Notes: generated from the sequence alone by a model not told the origin. Positions 17,510-27,174 are shown, counted from the stretch's first letter. The stretch is 64,000 nucleotides of DNA from Citrifermentans bemidjiense Bem (GCF_000020725.1 NC_011146.1:2231501-2295500), one strand, 5' to 3'. Program-made: numbers and translations.

Positions 17510-18283
17510 ATGTCGATACTTAAACTCGAAGACGTCACCATCCGCTTCGGCGGCCTGGTCGCGGTGGACAAGGTAAACCTCACGGTAGAGAAGGGGAACA
17601 TCATGGCCCTCATCGGCCCCAACGGCGCCGGCAAGAGCACCATGTTCAACCTCATCACCGGGATCTACTCCCCGACCGAGGGGCGGATCTCCTTCATGGA
17701 CGAGAGCATCTCCGGGAAGACCCCGTTCCACATCGCCGCCGCGGGGATCGGCCGCACCTTCCAAAACATCAGGCTCTTCACCCAGTTGACCGTCCTGGAG
17801 AACGTCCTGATCGGCGCCCACACCAGGGGGAAATGGGACCTGACCGGGGCCGTGCTGAAGTTCCTCCCCTTTGTGCGGCGCGAGGAATCCGAGCTCAAGG
17901 AGCTGGCCATGGCCTGCCTGAAACAGGTCGACCTCTGCCACAAGGCGGACGAGCTGGCGGGGAACCTCCCCTACGGCGAACAGCGCCGCCTGGAGATCGC
18001 CCGCGCACTCGCCATCAAGCCGCAGATCATCCTCCTGGACGAGCCTGCCGCGGGGATGAATCCGCAGGAAAAGCAGGTCCTGGCGGAGATGGTGAAAGCG
18101 ATCAGCAAGACCGGCGTGACCGTGTTCCTGGTCGAGCATGACATGAAATTCGTCATGGGGATTTCCGACCGCATCGCCGTCCTCGACTACGGGGTGAAGA
18201 TCGCCGAGGGGACTCCGGAGGAGATCCGGACCAATCCCAAGGTGATCGAGGCGTACCTCGGCAAAGGAGCAGCGCATGCTTAA
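17510..18283 (+). CDS. livG: Branched-chain amino-acid ABC ATPase LivG
   Basis: A 257-residue ATPase. Walker A is GPNGAGKST. The GIGRTFQNIRLF Q-loop segment is characteristic of LivG. The signature LPYGEQRRLEIARALA replaces the usual LSGGQ, as is normal in this family. Walker B is IILLDEPAAGMNP and the switch His lies in LVEHDMKFVM. The 3' end overlaps livF by 8 bases, so the two ATPases are probably translated together to form the heterodimer. Confidence 0.95.
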   Translation: MSILKLEDVTIRFGGLVAVDKVNLTVEKGNIMALIGPNGAGKSTMFNLITGIYSPTEGRISFMDESISGKTPFHIAAAGIGRTFQNIRLFTQLTVLENVLIGAHTRGKWDLTGAVLKFLPFVRREESELKELAMACLKQVDLCHKADELAGNLPYGEQRRLEIARALAIKPQIILLDEPAAGMNPQEKQVLAEMVKAISKTGVTVFLVEHDMKFVMGISDRIAVLDYGVKIAEGTPEEIRTNPKVIEAYLGKGAAHA

Positions 18284-18977
18284 GGTAGAGAACATCAGCG
18301 TGAACTACGGCGCCATCAAGGCGCTGCAAAACGTTTCCTTCCAGATCAACCAGGGGGAGATCGTGGCACTCATCGGCGCCAACGGTGCCGGCAAGACCAC
18401 TATACTCAACACCATTTCCAATATCGTCCCCTCCGTCGCCGGAAAGATCTCCTATATGGACCGGGAGATCACCAAGCTCCCGCCGCACGAGATCGTGAAG
18501 CTCGGCATCTCGCAGGTCCCCGAAGGGCGCCGCGTCTTCGCCAAGATGAGCGTGCTGGAGAACCTGGAGATGGGCGCCTATACCCGCAACGACAACGAGG
18601 TCGGCTCCGACATGGAGAAGATCTTCCAGCGTTTCCCGCGCCTGAACGAGCGCAAGAAGCAGGCGGCCAAGACCCTTTCCGGCGGCGAGCAGCAGATGCT
18701 GGCCATGGGGCGGGCGCTCATGTCCCGCCCGAAGCTGCTCCTGCTCGACGAGCCCTCCATGGGCCTCGCCCCGATGCTGGTGGAGCAGATCTTCCAGATC
18801 ATCCAGGAGATCAACGCCGGCGGCACCACCATCCTGCTGGTGGAGCAAAACGCCAACATGGCGCTCTCCATCGCCCACCGCGCCTACGTCCTCGAGACTG
18901 GCGAGGTCGTGCTGCAGGGGGACGCCAAGGAACTTGCCTCCAACCCCGAGGTGAGGAAGGCGTACCTGGGAGAGTAG
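18276..18977 (+). CDS. livF: Branched-chain amino-acid ABC ATPase LivF
   Basis: A 233-residue second ATPase. Walker A GANGAGKTT, the VPEGRRVFAKMSVLENLEMGA segment (LivF-specific), signature LSGGEQQMLAMGRALM, Walker B LLLLDEPSMGLAP and switch LVEQNANMAL are all present. It completes the transporter. No substrate-binding protein gene is attached to this operon; the nearest candidate is the lipoprotein encoded at 4074-5267. Confidence 0.95.
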   Translation: MLKVENISVNYGAIKALQNVSFQINQGEIVALIGANGAGKTTILNTISNIVPSVAGKISYMDREITKLPPHEIVKLGISQVPEGRRVFAKMSVLENLEMGAYTRNDNEVGSDMEKIFQRFPRLNERKKQAAKTLSGGEQQMLAMGRALMSRPKLLLLDEPSMGLAPMLVEQIFQIIQEINAGGTTILLVEQNANMALSIAHRAYVLETGEVVLQGDAKELASNPEVRKAYLGE

Positions 18978-18978
18978 G

Positions 18979-19875
18979 GTGTCCGAAACCGTCACCATCA
19001 AGCCTTGGATCAACCCCTACCTGGCCATCCTGGTAGGGGTTTTTGCTGTCTCCTTCTCCGCGATCCTGGTGCGCGTCTGCTCCGCGCCGCCGCTGGTGAT
19101 AGCCGCGTACAGGCTCATCTTCACCTTCACTTTCCTGGCGCCGTTCACGCTCTGGGGCGGCGCACCCGCTCTCAGGGGAATGACGAAGCGGCAGGTGCTC
19201 CTGTCCGCCGCGAGCGGCGTCTTCCTCGCCTTTCATTTCGTCACCTGGTTCATCTCGCTCAAATACACCTCCATCGCCAGTTCGGTAGTGCTGGTCACCA
19301 CCCAGCCGCTTTTCGTCGTGCTCGGTTCCTGGATCTTTTTCAAGGAGCGGGTGCCGCGCATGGCGCTTTACGGCGGTGCGCTCGCCTTTGCCGGGAGCGT
19401 CGTCATCGGCGCCACCGACTTCCAGCTGGGAGGTAGCGCCTTCATCGGCGACATGCTTGCTCTTTTCGCCGCCGTGATGGTCTCAGGCTACCTTTTGATC
19501 GGGAGAAGACTCAGGGGGGATGTCCCCCTTACCGGCTACACCTTCGTCACCTACGGGTCCAGTGCAGCTGTGCTGACCGCGACCGCTCTGGCCGCACGCT
19601 TTCCCATGTATCCCCATCCTGCCCAGGACTGGCTCATCTTCGTGGCGCTGGCTCTGGTCTGCACCATCCTGGGGCACACCGTATTTAACTGGGTGCTCCG
19701 GTATGTGCAGGCTTCCGTGGTTTCGGTGAGCGTTCTTGGCGAACCGCTGGGGGCGATCCTTTGGGCCGCCGTCTTCCTGGGCGAGAACCCGACCCCGCGC
19801 CAGGCCGTGGGGGGTGCCATCATCTTCTCCGGGCTCTACCTTTTCACCAGGGTGACGGCGAGAGGCAGGGGCTAG
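18979..19875 (+). CDS. EamA/DMT-family transporter
   Basis: A 298-residue inner-membrane protein with ten predicted helices in two EamA repeats (about 12-145 and 155-292). Characteristic segments are FSAILVRVCSAPPLVIAAYR and VVSVSVLGEPLGAILWAAVFLGE. It starts with GTG one base after the livF stop, so it is probably part of the liv operon and might export an amino acid. The substrate is unknown. Confidence 0.88.
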   Translation: MSETVTIKPWINPYLAILVGVFAVSFSAILVRVCSAPPLVIAAYRLIFTFTFLAPFTLWGGAPALRGMTKRQVLLSAASGVFLAFHFVTWFISLKYTSIASSVVLVTTQPLFVVLGSWIFFKERVPRMALYGGALAFAGSVVIGATDFQLGGSAFIGDMLALFAAVMVSGYLLIGRRLRGDVPLTGYTFVTYGSSAAVLTATALAARFPMYPHPAQDWLIFVALALVCTILGHTVFNWVLRYVQASVVSVSVLGEPLGAILWAAVFLGENPTPRQAVGGAIIFSGLYLFTRVTARGRG

Positions 19876-19927
19876 GGGCTAAAAGCAGGGGCTAGGGGCT
19901 AAAAGCTGGGGCTAGGGGCTGGGGGCT
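19866..19927. repeat. Short AGGGGCTAGGGGCT tandem repeat
   Basis: Three near-copies of a roughly 20-base unit (AGGGGCTAGGGGCTAAAAGC) fill the gap after the EamA gene. The first unit overlaps the gene's last codons. Low-complexity sequence with no visible function. Confidence 0.75.
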
Positions 19928-19954
19928 TTTGAAACTATGCGACAGGAGGCTGGT

Positions 19955-20449
19955 ATGGATTCCAATTTGAGCGCAAGCGCCAAACGGGTGCAGGACGCGC
20001 TCCATGGCTTCGGCCTGGATTGCAAGGTGAAGGAACTCGCGGAAAGCACGCGCACTGCGGTCGACGCGGCCAACGCTGTCGGGTGCGACGTGGGACAGAT
20101 AGTTAAGTCGCTGGTGTTCAGGGGCAAGTCGAGCGGCAAGGCCGTGTTCGTGGTCGCAAGCGGCGCAAACCAGGTGAACGAAAAGAGCCTGGCGGCCATC
20201 GTGGGCGAGAAGATAGGGAAGGCTGACGCCGATTTCGTGCGGGAACAGACGGGATTCGCCATCGGCGGCGTGTCGCCGGTCGGGCACCCGGCTCCCTTGC
20301 ACACCTACGTGGACGAGGACCTCTTGGGCTACGACGAATTATGGGCAGCGGCGGGGACGCCTCACGCGCTCTTCTCGCTGACTCCGGAACAGCTCTGCCT
20401 GATCACTTCGGGGGAAGTGGTGAACATAAAGAAAGTACCGGCGGCGTAG
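19955..20449 (+). CDS. YbaK/prolyl-tRNA editing-domain protein
   Basis: A 164-residue stand-alone editing-domain protein (YbaK/EbsC superfamily) that in relatives hydrolyses wrongly charged aminoacyl-tRNA. It contains IVKSLVFRGKSSGKAVFVVASGANQVN, with the conserved lysine of the YbaK pocket, and the GFAIGGVSPVGHPAPL loop. The ATG at 19955 follows AGGAGG. An in-frame ATG six codons upstream lacks one. Which mischarged tRNA it edits cannot be told. Confidence 0.88.
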   Translation: MDSNLSASAKRVQDALHGFGLDCKVKELAESTRTAVDAANAVGCDVGQIVKSLVFRGKSSGKAVFVVASGANQVNEKSLAAIVGEKIGKADADFVREQTGFAIGGVSPVGHPAPLHTYVDEDLLGYDELWAAAGTPHALFSLTPEQLCLITSGEVVNIKKVPAA

Positions 20450-20454
20450 GCAGC

Positions 20455-20500
20455 ACCTACCCCACCCCCTAACCCCCTCCCGCCAGTGGAGGGGGGACTT
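20455..20500. repeat. C-rich/G-rich palindromic repeat
   Basis: CCCCACCCCCTAACCCCCTCCC-GCCAGT-GGAGGGGGGA type hairpin, with CCTCCC-GCCAGT-GGAGG at its tip. Same family as at 6.5, 7.6, 29.7, 50.1 and 62.2 kb. Confidence 0.7.
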
Positions 20501-20523
20501 TTAATGCCGCAAACAAAGGAAAA

Positions 20524-21900
20524 ATGCAAAGCATGGAAACAGCCAAGGCAGTAAAGGCACGCGACAGTTTCACCACGGGTTTGGGCGTCATCGCCGCTAC
20601 TCTCGGCTCCGCGGTGGGGCTGGGCAATATCTGGAAATTCCCGGCGCTGACCGGGCTTAACGGCGGGGCGGCTTTCATCATCGTCTACCTCCTCTCGACG
20701 CTTATGGCCGGACTCCCGGTGATGATCGCGGAACTGATGCTCGGACGCCGCTCGAAGTCCGACGCACTGACCACGTTCCGGGTGCTGCACCCCAAACGCG
20801 AAACCTGGTCGCTGATCGGCGCGGCAGGGGTTCTTTCTGCCTTTCTCATCCTTGCCTTTTACACGGAGGTTGCGGGGTGGGTCTTCGCCTATATCTTCAA
20901 GGCGGCGTCGGGGAGCATCCTCTCGGCCGATCCCAAGGTCACTTCGGCCGCCTTCGAAAAACTGATCGCTGACCCGGTGCAGTCGGTCTTCTGGCAGTGC
21001 GCGGTCATCGTCTTCGTCGGCGCCATCATCGTCATGGGGGTTGCCAAGGGAATCGAGAAGACCACCAAACGGCTGATGCCGGTCCTGTTCCTGATCCTGG
21101 TCATGATCGGCGTGCGCAGCCTGATGCTCCCGGGCGCGGCCCAAGGGCTCGATTTCCTTTTCCGCCCCGACTTTTCCAAGGTCACCGGCGCCGTGGTGCT
21201 CACCGCGATGGGGCTTGCCTTCTTCAAGCTCTCGGTCGGGATGGGGACCATGATCACCTACGGGAGCTACTTCAGGGACGACCAGAACGTTCCCATGACC
21301 GCTCTGCGCGTGATGCTTGCCGACCTCACCGTTTCCATCCTGGCTGGGATCGCCATCTTCCCTGCTGTGTTCACCTTCGGGTTCAAGCCTGAGGCCGGGC
21401 CGTCGCTTCTCTTCATCACCATCCCGGCGGTGTTCTCCCAGATGCCTTTCGGGAACGTCTTCGTGGTCCTCTTCTTCGTCCTCGGGGCCATCGCCGCGAC
21501 CGGCGCCATGCTCTCCATCATGGAGGTGCCGGTCGCCTATCTGCACCAGCGCTTCGGCGTGAGCCGCTTCAAGGCCACGGCTGCCACCGGCATCCTGCTG
21601 GCTTTGATCGGGTCTACTGCCGCACTCTCCAACAGCGTCCTCGCAAACTTCAAGCTGTTCGGCATGACCATGTTCGACCTGTACGACTTCCTTACCTCCA
21701 ACCTGCTGATGCCGGTAGGGGGGCTCTTCATCTGCATCTTCGTTGGGTGGGTGTGGGGGGAGCAGAAGGTGAGGGGGGCATTGTCCAATGACGGCAGGCT
21801 GCAAAACAGCGCCGTAATAAGCATCTTCTTCTTCCTGGTGAAGTATGTGGCGCCCATCACCATCGGCGTCATCCTGCTGCGCGGATTGAAGATCATATAG
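20524..21900 (+). CDS. Sodium-dependent NSS/SNF-family transporter
   Basis: A 458-residue neurotransmitter:sodium symporter homologue with about 11-12 helices. Helix 1 carries LGSAVGLGNIWKFPAL, the conserved unwound sodium/substrate site. A later AGIAIFPAVFTFGFKPEAGPSLLFITIP segment is typical of bacterial tryptophan/tyrosine-type members. AAAGGA lies 5 bases before the ATG. Probably imports an amino acid; the exact one is unknown. Confidence 0.92.
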   Translation: MQSMETAKAVKARDSFTTGLGVIAATLGSAVGLGNIWKFPALTGLNGGAAFIIVYLLSTLMAGLPVMIAELMLGRRSKSDALTTFRVLHPKRETWSLIGAAGVLSAFLILAFYTEVAGWVFAYIFKAASGSILSADPKVTSAAFEKLIADPVQSVFWQCAVIVFVGAIIVMGVAKGIEKTTKRLMPVLFLILVMIGVRSLMLPGAAQGLDFLFRPDFSKVTGAVVLTAMGLAFFKLSVGMGTMITYGSYFRDDQNVPMTALRVMLADLTVSILAGIAIFPAVFTFGFKPEAGPSLLFITIPAVFSQMPFGNVFVVLFFVLGAIAATGAMLSIMEVPVAYLHQRFGVSRFKATAATGILLALIGSTAALSNSVLANFKLFGMTMFDLYDFLTSNLLMPVGGLFICIFVGWVWGEQKVRGALSNDGRLQNSAVISIFFFLVKYVAPITIGVILLRGLKII

Positions 21901-21907
21901 CTACTTC

Positions 21908-21930
21908 GCGCCCCCTCCCGCAGGGGGCGC
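21908..21930 (+). terminator. GC-rich hairpin between NSS transporter and rarD
   Basis: GCGCCCCCT (21908-21916) pairs perfectly with AGGGGGCGC (21922-21930), loop CCCGC. No T-run follows, so termination is possible but not certain. Confidence 0.5.
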
Positions 21931-21949
21931 TAACTTACCGGAACCCGAT

Positions 21950-22873
21950 ATGACCAAACCTGCCGACACTTCCGAACTGGCTGCGACCGAGGCGCGGCGC
22001 CTAGGCGTCATCTACGGCCTTGCCGCATACCTTTGCTGGGGCTTTTTCCCGCTCTACTTCAAATCGGTCAAGGTCGTGCCGCCGCTTGAGATGGTGTCGC
22101 ACCGGATAGTCTGGTCGCTTGCTTTCCTGCTTTTGCTCATCACCTGGAAAAAGGCGTGGCGGAGCATGCTGGAGCTCCTTACGCTTCCCAAATCGTTGGC
22201 GGTGCTCTTTGCTACCACCTTGCTCATAGCCACCAACTGGTTGGTCTTCATCTACGCCATCAGCGTGGGGGAGGTGCTGCAGTCGAGCCTTGGCTATTTC
22301 ATCAACCCGCTGGTGAGCGTGCTGCTGGGGTTTTTGTTCCTGCGCGAGAGGCTGGAGCGTCCGCAATGGATCAGCTTGGCGCTCGCCGTTGCCGGCGTCC
22401 TTTACCTGGCCATCGAGTACGGCAGCATGCCCTGGATCGCCCTGGCGCTGGCGCTTTCTTTCGGGCTTTACGGCCTGATCCGCAAGGCGCTTCATGTGGA
22501 GCCTTTGGTCGGGCTCACCGTCGAGACGCTCTTGCTCGCACCTTTCGCGCTGTACTACCTGGTTCACCTGAACCAAACCGGCGCCGGGGTTTTCCTGACC
22601 CATTCCACCCGTCTGGACCTGCTCATTCCCATGTCCGGTATCGTCACCGCCATACCGCTTCTGCTCTTTGCCGCCGCTGCCAAGAAACTGCGGCTGGCTA
22701 CTATCGGGTTTTTGCAGTACATCACCCCCACCATGCACTTCCTCCTCGCCATCACCATCTTCGGCGAGACCTTTACCCATACGCACCTGGTGAGCTTCCT
22801 CTTCATCTGGAGCGGCCTGGCCCTGTACTCGTGGCACGCCTATCGCTTCGTCACGCGGCAGCAGGTGCGGTAA
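21950..22873 (+). CDS. rarD: RarD-like EamA-family permease
   Basis: A 307-residue, ten-helix membrane protein of the RarD subgroup. GLAAYLCWGFFPLYFKSVKVVPPLEMVSHRIVWS and FLQYITPTMHFLLAITIFGE are RarD hallmarks (shown here only as landmarks at about residues 22-55 and 245-265). The molecular substrate of RarD is not established. The gene is followed by repeats, not by another gene in the same operon. Confidence 0.9.
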   Translation: MTKPADTSELAATEARRLGVIYGLAAYLCWGFFPLYFKSVKVVPPLEMVSHRIVWSLAFLLLLITWKKAWRSMLELLTLPKSLAVLFATTLLIATNWLVFIYAISVGEVLQSSLGYFINPLVSVLLGFLFLRERLERPQWISLALAVAGVLYLAIEYGSMPWIALALALSFGLYGLIRKALHVEPLVGLTVETLLLAPFALYYLVHLNQTGAGVFLTHSTRLDLLIPMSGIVTAIPLLLFAAAAKKLRLATIGFLQYITPTMHFLLAITIFGETFTHTHLVSFLFIWSGLALYSWHAYRFVTRQQVR

Positions 22874-22883
22874 AGCGTAGGCT

Positions 22884-22913
22884 CCGGTTCCCAAGGTGGA
22901 CTTTGGGAACCGG
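22884..22913. repeat. CCGGTTCCCAAGG palindrome
   Basis: A 13-base arm with one mismatch, loop TGGA. Second copy of the family seen at 15206-15231, here directly abutting the 9-base tandem repeat. Confidence 0.75.
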
Positions 22914-23010
22914 ATGGACTTGATGGACTTGATGGACCTGATGGACCTGATGGACCTGATGGACCTGATGGACCTGATGGACCTGATGGACCTGATGGAC
23001 CTGATGGACC
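22913..23010. repeat. GATGGACCT 9-base tandem repeat, about 11 units
   Basis: Ten complete units and one partial unit of a 9-base repeat; the first two read GATGGACTT, the rest GATGGACCT. Because 9 is a multiple of 3, every frame stays open and encodes tripeptide repeats, but there is no gene context. It fills part of the 327-base gap between rarD and the kinase gene. A likely variable-number locus. Confidence 0.95.
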
Positions 23011-23200
23011 ACTCCTGCCTCTTTATACTCATTCACCTCCCCCCTTTCGCTGTAGAAAGCTCATAAAATTCTAAACTTCTCTCTCCACAACCCGAAAAGA
23101 CTATGGACTTGCAACCTGTATCAATTGAGGAGCATTCCCTTTGTCTGCTCTGACAGGTGCGGTAAAGTGCCCTGGTTGTACCAGAGCAGGAGCTGACGCC

Positions 23201-25279
23201 ATGGACTCTTCACCCCAGTTCAAACGAATTCTTATCGTGGAAGATGACGAGTCTCACGCGGAACTGATTAGGAGAGGTTTCAGCGAGGCCTCGGACCACT
23301 ATCGTCTGACCGTCGCCACCAGTATGCAGGAAGCGCTCGCCAGGGTGCAGAGCAATAATTTCGACATAGTGCTCACCGATTACCTCCTTCCCGATGGCAA
23401 AGGCGTGGACCTGGTGCTGAAAAGCGGGCAGACCACGCCGGTAGTGATCATGACCTCGCACGGCAACGAACAACTCGCAGTCGACGCCATGAAGGCCGGC
23501 GCGCTCGATTACGTGGTCAAAATGCCTGAGGTATTCGAGGCAATGCCGCGCATCATAGAACGCGCCTTGCGCGAATGGGACTTGATGCTCGAACACAAGC
23601 ACGCCGTGGACGCGCTCCTGTTGCAGACCCGTCAACTTGAACATGAGGTGGCCGAGCGGCAGATCGCCCAGGAGGCGCTGCAGGCGCAAGCGGTGCTTTT
23701 GCAAAACGAGATCGCGGAGCGCCGGCAGGCCCAGGAGACTCAGCGGCTTTCGGAGGAAAAATTCTCGAAGGCCTTCGACAACGCTCCCATGATCATGACC
23801 ATCACGATGCGGGAAAACGGCACCCTCCTCGACGTCAACAACAGGTTCCTGGAAGTTTCCGGCTGGTGCCGGGAAGATGTCATCGGCAAGACCACCAGAG
23901 AGGTCGGCTGGATCAACAACGACGACCGGGCAATTCTGTTCGAGACCCTCAATCGGGAAGGGCATGTCTCGGGGTTGGCATTGAGCCTCCACCCAAGGGG
24001 CGGGCGGACCATCAAGGCCGAACTCTACATAGAGACCATCACCGTGGACGGCAGCGAACGCCTTTTGGGGATCGCCATCGACGTCACGGAACGGCACAAG
24101 CTCGAGGAACAGTTGCGCCACTCCCAGAAGCTGGAAGCGGTCGGCCTTTTGGCCGGCGGAGTGGCTCACGACTTCAACAATATCCTCACCGTGATCGGCG
24201 GGTACTGCGAGATGCTCAAACTCGATCTCGCGCCCGGCCATCCCCTGCGCGACAAGGTGCTGCAGATATCCGCCGCCTCCGAGCGCGCCTCCAACCTGAC
24301 CCGCAGCCTGCTTGCTTTCAGCCGCAAGGGGGAGGTGAAGGCGGTTCCGACCGACCTGAACCTGCTGTTGCGAGGGGTGGAGAAGTTCCTGCAGCGCATT
24401 ATCGGCGAGGACATCACCCTTTCCACCAAGGTCCCCGAGAGAGCCATCTGGGCGGTGGTCGATTCGGGGCAGATCGACCAGGTGCTGATGAATCTCGCGG
24501 CCAACGCGAGGGACGCCATGCCCAAGGGGGGGAGCCTGTTCGTGGAGTTGGAGCGCCAGGAGATCGACGCCGGTTTCGTGCAAGCCCACGGCTTCGGGAC
24601 TCCCGGCAGCTATGCCCTGCTTACCGTTTCCGATACCGGCCAGGGGATGGACGAGGAGACTAGGAACAGGATCTTCGATCCGTTTTTCACCACCAAGGTG
24701 TCGGGAAAGGGGACAGGGCTCGGCCTCGCTATCGTCTACGGCATCGTTATCCAGCACAAGGGGTTCGTCAACGTCTACAGCGAGCCCGGTGTGGGCAGCA
24801 CCTTCCGCATCTATCTCCCGGTGGTGGAGCCGCAGCAGCTCGCCGGCACCGAGGCCGTCACCGTCGAGGCTGAGGTGCGCGGCTGCGAGACCATCTTGGT
24901 TGCCGAGGACGATCTGTACGTCCTGGACCTGGTGACGAACGTCCTCGTGCAGTACGGCTACAGCATCATCCATGCTGCCAACGGGGAGGAAGCCGTGCAG
25001 AAGTTCCAGGAGAACGACCAGATAGCGCTGGTGCTGATGGACATCATCATGCCGGTCATGAACGGCAAGGAGGCCGCCGAAAAGATCCGGCGGCTGCGGC
25101 CCGAGGCCAGGATTCTTTTCACCAGCGGCTACACGGCGGAGATAATCAAGAGCAGATGCGAGTTGGAGGAGAGTGCGGAATTGATCATGAAGCCGGTCAA
25201 GCCTGCCCTCTTGCTCAAGAAGGTGCGGGAGATGCTGGACCGGCCCCCGCGGATATCAGGCAGGGGAGGGAAAGCATGA
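23201..25279 (+). CDS. Hybrid sensor kinase, Rec-PAS-HisKA-HATPase-Rec
   Basis: A 692-residue cytoplasmic signalling protein with no membrane segment. Order: receiver domain (about 8-125, [15 protein letters not shown] and [12 protein letters not shown]), a coiled-coil linker (130-190), PAS (190-310), the dimerisation/phosphoacceptor helix with [19 protein letters not shown] (His near 340), the ATPase domain with [15 protein letters not shown] and [22 protein letters not shown], and a C-terminal receiver ([15 protein letters not shown]). The ATG at 23201 has AGGAG upstream; a TTG at 23141 with GAGGAG is an alternative adding 20 residues. Its stop overlaps the next gene (ATGA), so the three signalling genes are one operon. 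Confidence 0.9.
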   Translation: MDSSPQFKRILIVEDDESHAELIRRGFSEASDHYRLTVATSMQEALARVQSNNFDIVLTDYLLPDGKGVDLVLKSGQTTPVVIMTSHGNEQLAVDAMKAGALDYVVKMPEVFEAMPRIIERALREWDLMLEHKHAVDALLLQTRQLEHEVAERQIAQEALQAQAVLLQNEIAERRQAQETQRLSEEKFSKAFDNAPMIMTITMRENGTLLDVNNRFLEVSGWCREDVIGKTTREVGWINNDDRAILFETLNREGHVSGLALSLHPRGGRTIKAELYIETITVDGSERLLGIAIDVTERHKLEEQLRHSQKLEAVGLLAGGVAHDFNNILTVIGGYCEMLKLDLAPGHPLRDKVLQISAASERASNLTRSLLAFSRKGEVKAVPTDLNLLLRGVEKFLQRIIGEDITLSTKVPERAIWAVVDSGQIDQVLMNLAANARDAMPKGGSLFVELERQEIDAGFVQAHGFGTPGSYALLTVSDTGQGMDEETRNRIFDPFFTTKVSGKGTGLGLAIVYGIVIQHKGFVNVYSEPGVGSTFRIYLPVVEPQQLAGTEAVTVEAEVRGCETILVAEDDLYVLDLVTNVLVQYGYSIIHAANGEEAVQKFQENDQIALVLMDIIMPVMNGKEAAEKIRRLRPEARILFTSGYTAEIIKSRCELEESAELIMKPVKPALLLKKVREMLDRPPRISGRGGKA

Positions 25280-27174
25280 TCAAGCAGAAAAACCGGATCC
25301 GCAGCTTCGCGCTGCTTTTGGCCGGTTTCTGGACCATTGCCATCGGGATCTCGTTTGCCTGGCTCTATCATCACGAAAAGGACAGCGTGGTGGAAGTGGC
25401 GCGTGCCGAGGCCCGCGCCTCCTTCAACAAGGACGCCCTGTTTCGCCGCTGGGGAAACAGGCACGGCGGCGTCTATGCCGCGGTTACCGATACCACCCTC
25501 CCGAACCCTTACCTGGCCCACATACCCGAACGTGACCTAACCACCCCCTCCGGCAGGCGGCTTACCCTCATCAACCCGGCATACATGATGCGGCAGGTCT
25601 TCGAACTGGCGGACGGCCATGGCGACCTGGTTCGCGGCCACCTCACCAGCTTGAAGCCGCTGCGCCCCGAAAACACCCCCGACCCTTGGGAGGCGAATGC
25701 GCTCCGTCAGTTCGATAACGGGGTCCAGGAGGTGAGCGAGATCCAAAATGTCGGCGGCCACGTGCAGTTGAGGCTCATGCGGCCCTTCATAACAGAGGAG
25801 GGATGCCTTAAATGCCACGCGGCGCAGGGATACAAGGCGGGGGACGTGCGGGGAGGGGTCAGCGTTTCCGTTCCGCTCGAGAACAAGGAGGGGTATGCCG
25901 AAAGCGCCGTCGTAGTCGGCCTTCTTAGCTACGGGGTGCTCTGGGTCTTCGGGATGGGGTTGATTCTGGTCGGAGCCAGGGTGCTTTCCAGGAATTTGAG
26001 CATCCTGGAGGAGAGCGAGGAGCGCTACCGCACCGTGGCGAACTACACCGCCGACTGGGAGTACTGGCAGGGGCTCGACGGTTCCTTCAAATACATCTCC
26101 CCCTCCTGCAAGGAGATCTCGGATTACAGTCACGACGAGTTCCATGGCGACCCAGGGCTCATACAGCGGATCGTCCACCCGGACGACCTCGCAGCCTTCG
26201 ATGGCCACTTGCATGCGGCGAGGCAAGGGGCGGCCGAGCCGATCGACTTCCGTATCGTCAGGCGCGACGGCGAAGTTAGGTGGATCTCGCACGTCTGCCA
26301 GATGGTGTACACAAGCGAAGGGGCCGAGAACGGCATCCGCGCCAGCAACCGGGATATCACCGACCGCAAGAAGGTCGAGGCAGCAGTGAAGGAGCAGGCA
26401 GCGCTCCTGGAAAACGAGGTGCGCGAGCGGATGGTGCGCGAGGTGGAACTGGAGGCGAAGAACGCGGAGTTGGAGCGTTTCACCTACACGGTCTCCCACG
26501 ACTTGAAGAGCCCGCTCATCACCATCAAAGGGTTCGCCGGTGCGGTCCTTAAGGACATCGAGGCCGGGAAGCTCTCGCGGCTCGATTCGGACGTAAAAAG
26601 GATCATGGGGGCCGCCGACAAGATGGCCGCGCTTTTAAGCGATCTCTTGGAGCTATCGAGGATCGGCCGCATCATGAACCCTCCCACCCGGATCGATCTG
26701 AACCTGCTGGCGCAGGAGGTGCTGGGACAGCTTTCCGGCCCGATCGCGCAGGGCGGGGTGGAGGTGGTCCTGCAGCCGGGGCTACCCGCGGTCTGGGGAG
26801 ACGCGCCGCGCATTGCCGAGGTGCTGCAAAACCTGGTGGAGAACGCGGTGAAGTACATGGGGGATCAACTGCAGCCGCTGGTGGAGATCGGCGTACGGGA
26901 AGGGCAGGGCGAGCAGGTGTTCTGGGTACGGGACAACGGCATGGGGATCGCGGAGCAGTATCGGGAAACCGTCTTCGGGCTCTTCAACAAGCTCGACCCG
27001 CACTCCGAAGGTACCGGTATCGGACTCGCTCTGGCGCGCCGCATCATAGAATTCCACAACGGAAGGCTGTGGGTGGAGTCGGAAGGCCCAAGCCTTGGGA
27101 GCACCTTCTGCTTTACGCTCGGGGCCAAGAACCCCGCTGACAATGACAGTGCCACAAAAGGAGGGACAACATGA
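25276..27174 (+). CDS. Sensor histidine kinase with periplasmic CXXCH domain
   Basis: A 632-residue membrane kinase. Transmembrane helix at about 12-31, a periplasmic DUF3365/Tll0287-like domain (35-210) with CLKCH at 177-181, the covalent c-type heme motif, then a second helix (210-235). PAS follows (250-375), then a coiled coil, HisKA with TVSHDLKSPLITIKGF and HATPase (NLVENAVKY, DNGMGIAEQYRETVFGLF). The periplasmic heme would allow sensing of redox state, a gas ligand or an electron acceptor. Those roles are inferred; the motif and topology are seen. It overlaps the genes before and after by 4 bases. Confidence 0.9.
   Translation: MIKQKNRIRSFALLLAGFWTIAIGISFAWLYHHEKDSVVEVARAEARASFNKDALFRRWGNRHGGVYAAVTDTTLPNPYLAHIPERDLTTPSGRRLTLINPAYMMRQVFELADGHGDLVRGHLTSLKPLRPENTPDPWEANALRQFDNGVQEVSEIQNVGGHVQLRLMRPFITEEGCLKCHAAQGYKAGDVRGGVSVSVPLENKEGYAESAVVVGLLSYGVLWVFGMGLILVGARVLSRNLSILEESEERYRTVANYTADWEYWQGLDGSFKYISPSCKEISDYSHDEFHGDPGLIQRIVHPDDLAAFDGHLHAARQGAAEPIDFRIVRRDGEVRWISHVCQMVYTSEGAENGIRASNRDITDRKKVEAAVKEQAALLENEVRERMVREVELEAKNAELERFTYTVSHDLKSPLITIKGFAGAVLKDIEAGKLSRLDSDVKRIMGAADKMAALLSDLLELSRIGRIMNPPTRIDLNLLAQEVLGQLSGPIAQGGVEVVLQPGLPAVWGDAPRIAEVLQNLVENAVKYMGDQLQPLVEIGVREGQGEQVFWVRDNGMGIAEQYRETVFGLFNKLDPHSEGTGIGLALARRIIEFHNGRLWVESEGPSLGSTFCFTLGAKNPADNDSATKGGTT

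Noticed and set aside
20362-21804. A 480-codon frame antisense to the NSS transporter
   Set aside because: Low-complexity His/Glu/Gly composition and complete overlap with a recognised gene.
22913-23010. CRISPR array
   Set aside because: The units are 9 bases with no spacers; it is a simple tandem repeat.
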